Assembly (NCBI GenBank): GCA_014607495.2
Contig: CP053160.1
Span: forward strand, 4,898,001 to 4,962,000
DNA from: Carposina sasakii
Lineage: Eukaryota; Arthropoda; Insecta; Lepidoptera; Carposinidae
Direction of reading: 5' to 3'
DNA: 64,000 nucleotides
A program made the translations under genes and the position numbers. Of this stretch, positions 1 through 13,200 are shown piece after piece. Position 1 is the stretch's first letter. Each line of letters opens with the position of its first letter. The notes under the pieces were generated by a model. That model was not told where the DNA came from, searched no databases, and was given only the letters and a program-made list of their open reading frames with translations.

Positions 1-1214
1 CCTATACTATACAGAAACTTTATTTCGTTCGGAAATCAAAAACTTTAAATATAATGAATGACCTCCAAAAAACTTGCTTTGCAACCTCGAACATCCTCGA
101 GCGGCCTTCTGTCCCTGCTGTGTCGAAAGTATTACAAGCTACGAGTATACCTATGCAGGCTATATATGTACATTTGCTGGGTATGCTAATGCTATAAAAT
201 AATAATTTAAATGTCAGAAACAATGGCACAAGATAATTATCCGAGTTATTGATGGGTATTTCCAATTAATCGAAAAACAAGATGCGTGAGTGAGACAAAC
301 GATGAGTACGAGTGCAATTTTCCGGTGCACTGAGTCACTGACCCAGTGACCTTCACCCACAGTCCACAAAGGTGATCCGTGCCATCATCTGACAAACGAG
401 ATCGGGTAAATAACTTCAAAATATAAAAGGTGATAAAACGAGTGGAGACAGTCTAGAAAATGATTTATAGGAAGAAATAGAAAACAATGCAAACGTACTG
501 CACCAAAACACAAACTAGTTTTATCACACCAACCATTTATGTAAAGGCTTAAAGTAAATAACGTAGTGTAGTCATATACTGACAAGAACATTAGATATAT
601 CATTCCCCTCTTATAAATTAATAGTTATGTCAAGTAATTGTTATGTGAAGCAGCTTTTGGGAACTCTACCAACCCTGAATTCGTAACGTGCGAAGTGGCT
701 GGAAGGAGTAAACAAAAATCCGTAGTGACCTGGTTGATAAACGCATTATCGATCTGTAATAATAATAAATGAATAAAAATGTTTTAACATATTTTAACTA
801 AATGTTTAGTCAAGTTTTTATTTTGTTAGGAGCGTACTGACGGTTTATAGGGTGTTGAGGACACTGATGTTTGACGAATAATGGTGCTATTACCAATTTA
901 TTTCCTTTGGGCTAGAAACTTTTTGTGCGTTTTACACTCTCTAAACCAGTTTTTATAATGACGTCAATTTTTCCATAAACAGTTTTTAACAAATACCTCT
1001 AAAAATACCATTTATTGTCTTTCATTTCACATTTTATTTACTCAAATCTATACCAAATAAACAAGCTCATGTTATTAATTTGTTGACATGCCCCTTAAAG
1101 TGCGTTTGCAAGTTGGCGCTACTATCGTGCACACTCCGAATACGTATGACACGCATACACACTTATAGTCACAGATTCCTGTAATAATGAGTAAAGTACG
1201 ATATTTGATTCCAG
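1..1214. other. Upstream region, no gene recognised
   Basis: AT-rich sequence upstream of the carboxypeptidase start. I see no convincing exon, RNA gene or complete mobile element. It presumably holds the carboxypeptidase promoter and 5' UTR, but no core promoter motif stands out. Confidence 0.4.
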
Positions 1215-4200
1215 ATGACATCGAGGGCGGTATGCGAGTGGACCGGAGTGATCCTGCTGTTGAGCTACCTGGGAACATGCTGCGCACAGTCGCCGGCCAA
1301 CGCGGTACTTGTCACTGGTACGTACGATTCGAGTATCTTAAGGAAAAATCTGTATACGGGTATTTCCTTGGTAATTCCGCAACGACCACGATTTATATAC
1401 CTACAGGATGTTTTTTGGTCGTCAACGTTCCCGAAAACTACGGAATCTCCTCATCATCACGATCATTTTTCTCCGTGGAAGCATACCTGGGAAGTGTCTG
1501 GTTTTACACCAGGTAGGAACGAATTTCCTTCGGCTAATGTAGAATCGACACAATTTGCAAAAGAAAAATCGTGCTCAATTTTATTTAGGTTTAAAATGTA
1601 TCTATAATGTGAGTATTCGCCACGTGCTTGTCCATGAATTCATGAGTATATACTATGCATTCGCGGGGTGGAGTAGTAATAGAGAGAGAAGGGATGAGAG
1701 AACGAAAAGAAAGAGGGAGAAAGAGAAAGGTATTATACACTACTCGCTTGTGTATACGACTGTCGCGCCCAGTGGCGGATTTACAAATTTTCAAGGTATA
1801 GGCTGAATAGTTTTTGCCGCCCTTGCCTCAACAATTGTCATATCATACATTATTATTACATTATAGAGAGAAAAGTCATCGACAAAATTTGTTGCAGACT
1901 TCTATCTGTAAGACATCAGAAAACCGTCATAGAAAAATATTTTTGATTTCTATGAGGTAAAAAAAAAAAAAAAAATCGTTCCCCAAATTTGCCGCCCCCA
2001 AAATCTGCCGCCCTAGGCTCGAGCCTACTCAGCCTGCTGGTAAATCCGTCACTGGTCGCGCCTGCGCACGTCTCATTTAACGGTTTTATTCCACGCACTT
2101 TTTCTTACGGTTTTACTATCACATTTTTTTCAGTTCGGTCGCGCACAAAAATCCCTATCTCCTCCAAGCCTGCCGTAAGGAACTTCGTTCCAATAAAAAA
2201 ATTACATCGTTTCCCAGCATTTTTTTTGGCATAACTTACTTTATTTGATGTATAGAGTACGTACCCTTCGTTAAGGGTGGCATCGAAAAAACATCCTGTA
2301 TAGGTGCTCGTATGTACCTAGTGCTTATTTTCGCATAAATACATACATATAGGTATAAATTATTAATGCTCATATATAATATAATAAATAAGTCTGTAGA
2401 CCTAGAAATCCCTCTTGGTGGTATGTACCTTCGGAGGCTACGCCAATCATTCTGCGAAATAGGCCACTTTCATTCTAAAATCTTTTTTTTTTCGGAAATA
2501 ACGAACCATGCGTTCACTAGTAGGTACCTAAATAAAGTAAATTATAAACTTACCAGATGAAGTGACGACAAATTTCGGCGAAGTGGAGTCCCGGGAAGCA
2601 GGTCTGGACTTGGAGTTCAAATACCATGACCATGAGGACCTGACCCGCTATCTACGGGCTGTATCCGCACGATACCCAGCGCTCACCGCTCTGTACTCCA
2701 TCGGCAAGTCTGTGCAAGGTAAGATTAGTTACTTTATCGATCGTAGATCTTCAAAAACCTGAAGGAAGTTACGTGGATAGAACGTCATTACTCTGTTCTT
2801 GCGCTCTTGGGTACCTGCTCTATGAAAACCCTGTATAACTGCAGCGATTACGGTTCTTCAGAAATGATAGGTAGATAGCAGTGATAGTGACAGTTATAGG
2901 ATATGCTATAGAATATAGTAAAGTTTTATATTTTAGAAACTTAGCAAAACAGGAATGCCTAGTAGGTACCTAATTCAAAAGTTGCTCTAACAAGTTTTCC
3001 AGTGAGCTGACAGAGCAAGCAATTAGATGTAGGTACGATTTATACTAGATAGGTACGTTAACTAACTAGCTAGGTACCCGGTTATGTTTAATTAGATCTA
3101 GCAATCAAATGTAGTTTCTAATACCACCATGGTTTGAAATAACTTTCTAGGAAAGCATGCGCACTAGATATCGCAGGTTTTATTAAATAAGGTATATAAT
3201 TAACATTCGTGAATATTAACCATTTACTAATTCTAGGCCGAGATCTCTGGGTGATGGTGGTGTCGGCGTCCCCATACGAGCACATGATTGGCAAGCCCGA
3301 CGTCAAGTACGTCGCCAACATCCACGGGAATGAGGCGGTGGGCCGAGAGCTGCTCCTTCATTTTATACACGTAAGTTGCATCCATCAGGTTTCCACTTAC
3401 AGGCCCGAGGGCAAACTAAAGTGCCTCAAGATTATATAGATGTTGAAGATTGAATGAAAAAAAAACGATCGTGAACGATCAGAAAAACTGAAACTGATCA
3501 TAATAATTAACAGTCAAGCTAAGTAAGCGACTAATGTAAGTACATACATATAATCAAACCTATGTTGATATCCACTATAGACTCTACTATACGAAATTGC
3601 GATTAGAGCCCGCAATAAAAATAAAATAAATCCCGAACTTGATTTCGGCACTAACATTTTCTGTATGCAATTAGTAAGTAAATGCAAGTTACGCAGATAA
3701 TTAAATAATTTAGTCATAGACCGAGCAACTAGCGCCATCGTTTATAGGAACTATTTGGTGAATAAAACACACTCTACCGCTGAAATCACAAAATAATAAT
3801 TATGATATCAAAAATATAACTTTTCCAGTACCTGGTAACATCATATGAATCAGACGCATACGTGAAGTGGTTGCTGGACAACACGCGCATCCACCTGATG
3901 CCGTCCATGAACCCCGACGGATTCGCCATCTCACGAGAGGGCCAGTGCGACACCATACACGGCAGGTACGAATTCCTTGCTCATTGCTTGACCAGCTTTA
4001 GAGGACCGACCAAGGCATCTATCTGATTGTTTCCAGTGCCAACCTAGGGTATATCGTGCACTTCTTGTGCATCTCTCTACTGATGGTCCACCATCTAATC
4101 TACCATCACCATGGTAGAATTTATTGCTACTATGGAATTCCGATACTAATAGCGGTATTGGAAAAATTTGTTATTATTAATATTGTTATATATGGAATTA

Positions 4201-7200
4201 ATAAAAAATATTTAATAATAAAATTATGTAATATATTTACAGACTTTCCTCTATAATTATTTTAAATAACTCTCTTATAATTTAATAATATCAAGCAAAA
4301 CAATAATTCAGGAACAACAATTATAAAAAAAATTACGAGCGCAACTTTATGTGCGTACGTACTACGTACACATAGGGCTGCCATCCGTCCAGGTTTTCCC
4401 GGATTTGTCCTAGTTTACAGGGCATCCGGGGAGCGTCCGGGCGGGGTTTTTAATGTCAGGGGAAATCTGATTATCTAGATAGAATAGTATGTTTTACAAT
4501 AAATTACGCCATTTCATAGTAAAAAATATAACCGCTCCGCTCTGCGCATCCTTACCCTAGCATAGTTACCACCGCAGTATCAATGATACGGGGTCACTGG
4601 TCTAACATGTGTAAGCAAAAATATAAATCCTCGTGTGAGAATAATAAAATACTAAAACATAGGTACTCGTACTTATAGTAAAAATACTATTTTTTAAAAG
4701 AAATAATCAAAGCTTTAATCGTGAAAAATGGTAAATAATTCTCGTTTGCTTCCTTGACGTCATCATTTCTATGATGATTTAGCGATTGTCGTAAATTTTC
4801 TGTGGAGCCTGCATTTCCAGTGGTAATTGACAACTATGTGCCAAAAACCATAAAAATTTCACACTCGCTTCGCTCGCGCTACAATTTCCCCTAATGTGGT
4901 TCATGCAAAAATACTTCTCATTAGCGTCTATATACATTTTAGGAAGTAATCTAAGCTTTTACAGTAAAAAGTGGTCAAAGATTACCATTCGCTTCGCCTG
5001 CATCACCATTTCCATAATGCATTAGCGATCATCACAATTTATCCATAGAGTCTGCATTTTCCAGAAATAAATAGCAACTTGGGTGCCAAAAAACCGTAAA
5101 AATTCGCGCTCGATTTGCTCGCGCTTCTATTTATGTCAATACTTACTTTAAGAACGAATGTAGGTACTACCTATAGACCTAGTAAAATTTGGTGTGATAA
5201 ATAGAACCCCCGTGCTTTGAACCTATGTTTTATTTTATTACTTGTGGACGCCCGCGACTCCATCCGCGTGGACTACAGAAAAAACAAAATATCGAAATTA
5301 TCCGGGATAAAAAGTAGCCTATATGTTAAGTGGGATCTGTCACAATATATTCTTGAAAACTGCATCGAAATCGGTTCAGCCGTTTCTGAGATTAGCGTGC
5401 ACAAACGCACAGACAAACCGACAAAATTTTTAAAAATCATTATTTCACTATTGCGTTGATAAAGGTCTCTTATAATATTTTTTCTCATATATTTTCCATG
5501 TATAGACAGCGATCCGTTACATTTTTATTATATGTATAGACTAGTGGACGCCCGCGACTCCGTCCGAAATAAAATGTCGAAATTATGCGGGATTAAAACA
5601 TTTTCCTGGGATAAAAAGTAGCCTATATATTAAGTGGGATCTGTCAAAATATATTACTGAAAACTGTATCGAAATCGGTTCAGCCGTTTCTGAGATTAGC
5701 GTGCACAAACGAACCGACAAACAGACAAAAATTCGAAAAAATATTTTTTTAGGTACTATTGGGTTAATAAAGGTGTTCTATAATATTTTTTCTCATATAT
5801 CTTCTATGTACAGACAGCGATCCGTTAAATTTTTATTATATGTATAGATTATACTTTTTATAAATGAAATTGTATTAGGCGTTACAACTCGGAAGTTCAA
5901 ACATTCACTATGGGTACGCCCACCACCGGTAGGGAATTATACTTTTTGTCGATAGTCCGGGGAAAAATCTTTATTTCGCCCAAATGTCCGGGGTTTTTGA
6001 AGTTTTTGTCCTGGATCCGTAATTTAACTGAAACTATACACACGAAAAGAGCAAGCAAGACAGCAATATTAATTCTATCGCATGCATGGTGGGCAGAAGG
6101 CCACTAGGATGCTGCAGGTCGACAGTGAGCGAAAATATAGGTATTATTTACCTAATTTTATTGCACAATCGTACATTTTAACAATTAAAGAATAGTATAG
6201 GTTTATTAATAGTTGTGGCGCACTTAAATATTTAATCTCAAACTCAAAACAAACATTTTGTATGATATATATATGAATATATTACGATATTGGACCACTC
6301 AGTATCGGAATTGTAATATCGGATCTTGCGGTCCGAGATTCCGATATTCATGCCCTCCAATCTCGCGAGTCATACACAAAATCGACAATAAAATAGTTAA
6401 CTGGATATGTATTTTGTCATACTGTATGCTCTATGAACGCTATAACTATGTACAGAATATGTATTCGCGTTACACTTTCATACCGTTTGCAACCATTATC
6501 CACCTTTGTGAGAATGGTGACACCGAAATGATTACGCGTCTGCCTATAATAAAACATGGCGTTGCATTCACTGTAGAAACAATATCTAAGTAGGTACGTA
6601 CTTTTGGCTACTTGAAACCCATTTATGTAATAGGTAAATACTTTGTTTCTAGTTCTCGACTCTTTATTGTCAACATAAAACCAAGAAAATGTAGAGCTTG
6701 TTTCGAAACTCCCTCCACGAAGACTGCAGAAAAACACCAAAAACTAAAGTATTTTTCAGTTTTTTATCTTTACTCTGAACGAGTAGTATACCAATCGGTA
6801 CCTACGTCAAAGCTGGTTTATAACCAGATATATACTTAGGTACCTAGACATAAATATTATTATTAGTAATTAAAGATTAGATAAAAATACTATCGCTAGC
6901 AAAATCTCTATTTTATATTACCTAATCTGATAAGTGATAACCTGATTGTACCTACGTACATAGTACCTGACTGATAGGTACCTTGGGAAGTTAAGACGAA
7001 CCTACCAGTGCAGTGGTGCTATAGCTAGAGGGATGATTGGACAAAGCGTCAAACAACACACTTTTACCCTTGATTGGCATGATATAAAACAAGCAATACT
7101 AATAAACAAACATGTAAAGATAAGAAACAAACATGATCTAGGTAGGTGTCTAATTTAGACTTCTGCCTTTATAAATATATACTTCATTATGGGGATTGCA

Positions 7201-10200
7201 CGCAAAATCTGTATCAGGCACACAGTCGTATCGTATCGTACAAAAAATAAACTGCGTGTCTCTTCCTAGACACAACGCCCGCCGCTACGACCTCAACCGC
7301 AACTTCCCAGACTACTTCAAGGCCAACACAAAGCAGCCTCAGCCGGAGACGGAAGCCGTCAAGGAGTGGATTAGCAAGATCCAGTTCGTTGTCTCCGGCT
7401 CTTTGCATGGAGGCGCACTGGTCGCTTCGTATCCATTCGATAACACGCCGAGTGCCAGTAAGTGTTCAGTCTAATTTTTACTACATAGACTGATTAGGAT
7501 ATGCATGCAAACATGAAAATGCTATAAGGTTATAATAGGTTATCATATTACGCCGACCATAAAATACAAAGATAAAGACAGAAGACAAATATGATAATAC
7601 ATACCATTATTTGGATACAATTCAGCCATCGCTTTCCTTACCTACCCTGAACGGGATCATATTACATGCTATAAAAAACAAACTATTTACATAATAAAAA
7701 AAAAACAAAAAGGAAAAAACAAGCACTTAGATATCCGGTGGTCTAGAATCCTATAATATTATTATGGAATGAATAGGTACTATTGAAGAAAATAAAATAT
7801 TTTCTTATGATGTAACATAACAAAGATATACATAATATAACAAAGATAGATACGCTTCAAGAAACATGCTCGGCAGCAAGAAGTTTTCGTCTTTTCATCG
7901 TAAATTTCTGCTGTCTAAAAACTTATGTGTGAGAACGGTTGTCACGCAGCTTTAAATCGATATACTCGTAGATCCTAAACGGTCAGTCGAATCAAAAAAT
8001 GTTGAGAGAAAACTAAAAATTATTTTTAAATACCTATTCAAAGATACCCCACTTGATATAGTTTGTTGACTTAATTTTTTTTTCATTTTCACAATATGGC
8101 GTCCAGTAGTCGCCATATTGGATTTTCACTAACGTCATGTCTTTAGTGACACTCTCCCAGGGGAATCGATTGACGTGTGAATCATAAAAATCGGCCCAGG
8201 CATTTGGTCTGTATAGTGCATCAAAGGAACATGCAAACATACATACATACTTAGGCCGTTAAACACAATACCACTCCTTTGCGTCGTGCAGTCAGGTAAA
8301 AATATGGTTTTCCTCATTTCTCACCCGGACCCTGAGGTGTAAGGACTGCCGCGAATGTGGCAAATTACTATCACATTTCGCTATTTTATGGTCACTGCAG
8401 TGAGTCACTGTACTCGTATCCGTTGCTTGATTCAATAAGTAGTTGCTTAAATTACTTTCGAATTAGTGCTAAGCTCAAACTTTCACATTATTCTGAATAC
8501 GCAACTTTAACAATAAAATAACTATCATTATCGCGTTCATTGATTGTGGTAAACAGAAATTATATTACGTGAAACTACGTAGATACCTATCTGTTGTAGG
8601 TAAGTGAATTATAAGAGAGCTGTTTTCTACGCGTATAAATTTTAAAGATCAATAAATTAACTGCGAGGTGAAATTTCTAACGATATATCATTAGTAAAAT
8701 TTTAAATGTTTTATTTCACGCTTGCCCTACCAGGAATTTGCCGATCTTCAGTGTTATGTTCAGGTGACGATGTCGTTTAGTGTAACCAGAAAATGCTCTT
8801 GCTTTTATTTAAAAGAACCATACTGTAGGTCCCTACATCATACTGTATAAGAACTTATTGTAGGAAGAAGAAAGACTAAAAGTACAGTAAATAAAAAACG
8901 TCAACTTTCGTCCTACTCTTGATCCTTTACATCTGGAAAGAAATCTGACGGAATGAACTGTCCTACTTAGGTTCTGCTACTATCCTATACTATGCCCTGG
9001 AAATCTGATGGAACAAACACCCTTTAAATCCACATTCAATATAAATGAGAATAAACTGAATCGTAACTAACAGCCCGTCTTCCCCACATGTCCCCTTAAC
9101 GCAGTGTTCCAGAGCTACGCACACACGCCGTCCATAGCCCCAGATGACGACGTGTTCCGTCACCTCGCTCTCACCTACTCCCATAACCACGCTAAAATGG
9201 CGCGCGGCGTCTCATGCAAGTCCGGCTCGCCGAGGTTCGAAGAGGGCATCACTAATGGTGCAGCTTGGTACCCACTTACAGGTAAACTTGCAATATGCCT
9301 TTAAATACTGTATAATAATAATATTAGCCTTTATTCAGATATACAGAATGTTTTTTTGTGGCCACCTTTAACGAAGGGTACGTATTCTATACATGAAATA
9401 AAGTAAGTTTATGCCAAAAAAAAGGCTGGGAATTTTTTTTTTTTTTTTTTAATTTTTTTAAATTCCTTGATCGTGCGAAATTTATAGTGTCTAGTGTTTA
9501 TGTTAGTTTTTTTATAGACAGATATTAATTATTTTTCGTGAAAAAATTCTGCTACGCGCGTCTATGTGCATTTATGCAGAAAAACGCAGTCTATTTACTC
9601 AACTTTGGACCCTAATATTTTGGAAACCAGACACTTCCCAGGTATGCTTCCATAGAGAAAAATAATCGTGATGATGAGGAGATTCCGTAGTTTTCGGGAA
9701 CGTTGACGACCAAAAATCATCCTGTATGATGAGATAGAGATGTACAATTATTTAAATTATTTTACTGTTTATTTGATCTGTTTGCCCAGGTTTGGCAAAG
9801 GCCTATTCTTTTTTGAAGAAGAAATACTGGCGTAATATCTAGCAAATAAATCTCCAGTGTTGGCAACATAGTCCAAAAATAACACCGAGGTCACCATCCC
9901 GCCTGCCCAGGCTGACTTTAAAAACACAAAACCCCCCAGTAAGTAGCCATGTGGCAGAGGCTAACGTCCAGCAATGGACTGCAATAGGTTGATATGATGT
10001 GATGATGTGATCTAGCAAATATGAGAAGAGTTGTAGAGCTACATAACACGCCACACTGGTTTCTCCCTCCCAGTCTCTATAACAAAACTTCTATACTAAA
10101 AACTATAATTCGAGAGACTAATTTGACAAGTGACAGATAAAGGGTTACCAGAATTACAAGAAATTAAACAATGACGTTGGGTATAGTCGATATCGATAAT

Positions 10201-13200
10201 TGTCGATATGATTATAATCAAATAAAACTTGACTGTATAAATTGACAAAATTTCATATTATAGTTAATTTTAACTTCAATGAAGAATAAGTGCTCATGCT
10301 AGAATCCAAATACTGTTGTACGAATTGCAAAAACGTTCCGTAAAAGTGATGCTAATAATAATAATATTACGAATGCCAAAAATACAAACAACATTTTTCT
10401 TGAATTGTATTGTAATATTATACCTCGAAATGGAAATTAATTAACAATTTGATTGTTTTAATACAAAAAATACATACGTAAAATACCAATCTGTATTTTT
10501 AAAAATATCGATACGAACAACATTAGCCCGACCATGGCAACACTTGTGCAAAATGAACTGTCAAACTAGTCTCTCGAATTATGGAGAGGAGATACCAAAT
10601 CCCTGGTTTCGAGTATACAATACATCAATAGATGTCAGATACACAATATGGTGCCAGCTAGCATGATATGGTGCAATATGTTAATGGTGCCATCGTAATC
10701 TATGGCGGCAATCCCTAATCTAGAAAAACCTATACCTATTTGAAAGGAATTTTATCTGTATGAGTAAACTGCCTTTCCAATCATTTTTATCAGTTCCGTG
10801 GTTTAATCTATCTCACGTTCTTGAGATTTAGATTATGTCTATTGATTGCAAAATAAACTTGAGATTTTATCTACATCGTTGCAGGTGGTATGCAGGATTA
10901 CAACTACTTGTGGCACGGATGTATGGAAGTCACCTTAGAAATCTCTTGCTGCAAATACCCGCCAGCGCACGAGTTACCTAAATACTGGCAAGATAACAAA
11001 CAGGTAAATGATGGACATACAAACTTAAGCATAATATTTGACGGTGACCTACTGAAACTTAAAACCAACACCCCACAGCAAAATAACAAGAATGATTCAA
11101 CACTTTATTAACTTAATTAAAGATCAATTTCACCTATTCCTCTAAAAATAAAATAACTTACATAAATTGCTTAAATAAGTACACAATTGAAAAGGTAATG
11201 CCAAACAGGGCAGCCGAGGGGTGAATCGAACTTGCAGCATTCCAAGGGTCAGCAGGAGCTTTGATTCCGATAACAGCACAAGCTACGCGCGCTCCCGCGT
11301 TACCTGTCGCGAGTGAAGCTGCGTCTCCTCCTAGGCCAAGGTCATCCTCCTGCTCGTGAAGCACTAAAGCTCGTCCCAAAATGCTGTTGCGATCTCTTAA
11401 AGATATGACACTGTCGACGAAATCTAGGGTAGCTACTGCGGTCTCGTTACCTACAAAGACTACGTTTCCCAGGTCGCCGACATGACGGATCTCGTGATCC
11501 GGACCGCCGTGTGTGTTGCCGTCGGGGTTATAGTGCGCTCCCGCAGCGTCGCAAGTAGACACGTCTCCTAGTTCATGGACATGGAACCCGTAGTTACCAG
11601 CTTGTAGGCCCGTAATTGATCCAGTTATATGAAGTCCCTCGTCCGTTTCGGTGAAGGTGACATCTCCTACGATGTTTCCTGACACCAAATGCGCGATAGC
11701 TACTCTCTGAGCGTTAGTCACCGTCACCAAAGTGACTGATAGCAGCGTGTAAAATAAGCTGTTGAACACCATTTTCGCAGACGTCTAGTACGTACGGCTA
11801 CAGAAATACTTGTGAAGATTTGGTAAAATGTTATCATAGAGAATATAGATTACTTGCAATACCATATCGATAATATGGTAATGAATGATAAGTTGGCTAT
11901 CTAAGCAACGAGTATCTAGAGTTCCGCTAACTACTCTGTAGACATTTTCGCTGAACTGTAGGTTTTTTTTATTACAAATTGTACCTAGGATCACATATAA
12001 TACAGAGAGTAACAATAGGGGTACATTAAGCATTAAGGGGTACATAAAATACCATGAACATAGCCTACTAGAGCTAGAACTATTTCCATAGCAATTCGCT
12101 TAACACACCTACCCCTTTTGGTACAGCCTGTATATCTATCGTTTTTATCTTTACCTTTACACTAATGTAGGTAATTGATTTATATACTTAATGTCTTTGT
12201 TTGTCTGTTTCAGTGATTATCTTTTGACATGAAACTAGGTAGGTAAAAAGAAACAACTTTTACTACGGGACCAACTCTGAAATATTGAAAAAATAATCAG
12301 CTGTTCCATACAATCTCGAATAATTAATGCACTGAAATGTATGGAACAGCCAGAGATTTGGAACAGCTGGTTATTTTTTTCAATATTCCGGAGTTGGTCC
12401 CATAGTGAAAGTTGTTTCTTTTTACCTACCTAGTTTCGTGTCAAAAGATAATCACTAATTTTGGATAGACTTTATATTATGCAGGATAGTTAGTGCAGGT
12501 AGAGGTTTACCAATAAAAAAATATAGTACTGTCTGGTCTGTATTCCGAAACAGGTTTTGTAGTTGCACGTGCTGAATTTAAGCCATATCTTTTAGATTCC
12601 ATTTTCCAAAAGACCTATTTAATAAATTGAAAGTCTAGCTGGGTGTAAACATGCTGGGTATTTTCCAAATACGAGTACCATATTATTAGTCAGCAAGGCG
12701 AGGATATGTCACTAGTATTTGTTATTTTGCGATAGTCATACTTAATTACCTATCAATAACGGATCTACCCATTATCATAATACATATGTAGATAATATTG
12801 TGGATATACAGAATGGTCCAAAAGGTGACGTCACTAATTTTTTTTTTAGATTCCTCACACCTGGGTGCATCCGAAAATAGTACCCTATGTATGTTCCGCG
12901 ATTTTTGATAGTTTAGAAGTTAAAAAACCGGGATCGGAAACAACGTAGTAGCAGTAACACACGCGATGGTAGTGAACGACTGATGATGACGACGCGAGGC
13001 GATGAAGAGCCGAGTGGGCCGAGGAGCGGGCAGAGGGGGATGTAGCAGGTAGCAACCAAATCCTAGGTCTTATTTGGTGATTTATTGTGAATGAGCGTTA
13101 CAGTACGTTCATGGTTTTTCTTCACTTAGTGCCGCTGATTGCTCTTTACGCATCTCTACAACCTATGTTCACTCTTCAGTTGTCATGCTTTTTATGATGC

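Noticed and set aside
1187..1516. A 109-codon ORF overlapping the carboxypeptidase start
   Set aside because: It starts upstream in another frame, crosses the exon 1 donor and runs into a MITE; the frame from 1215 gives a signal peptide and joins exon 2 in phase.
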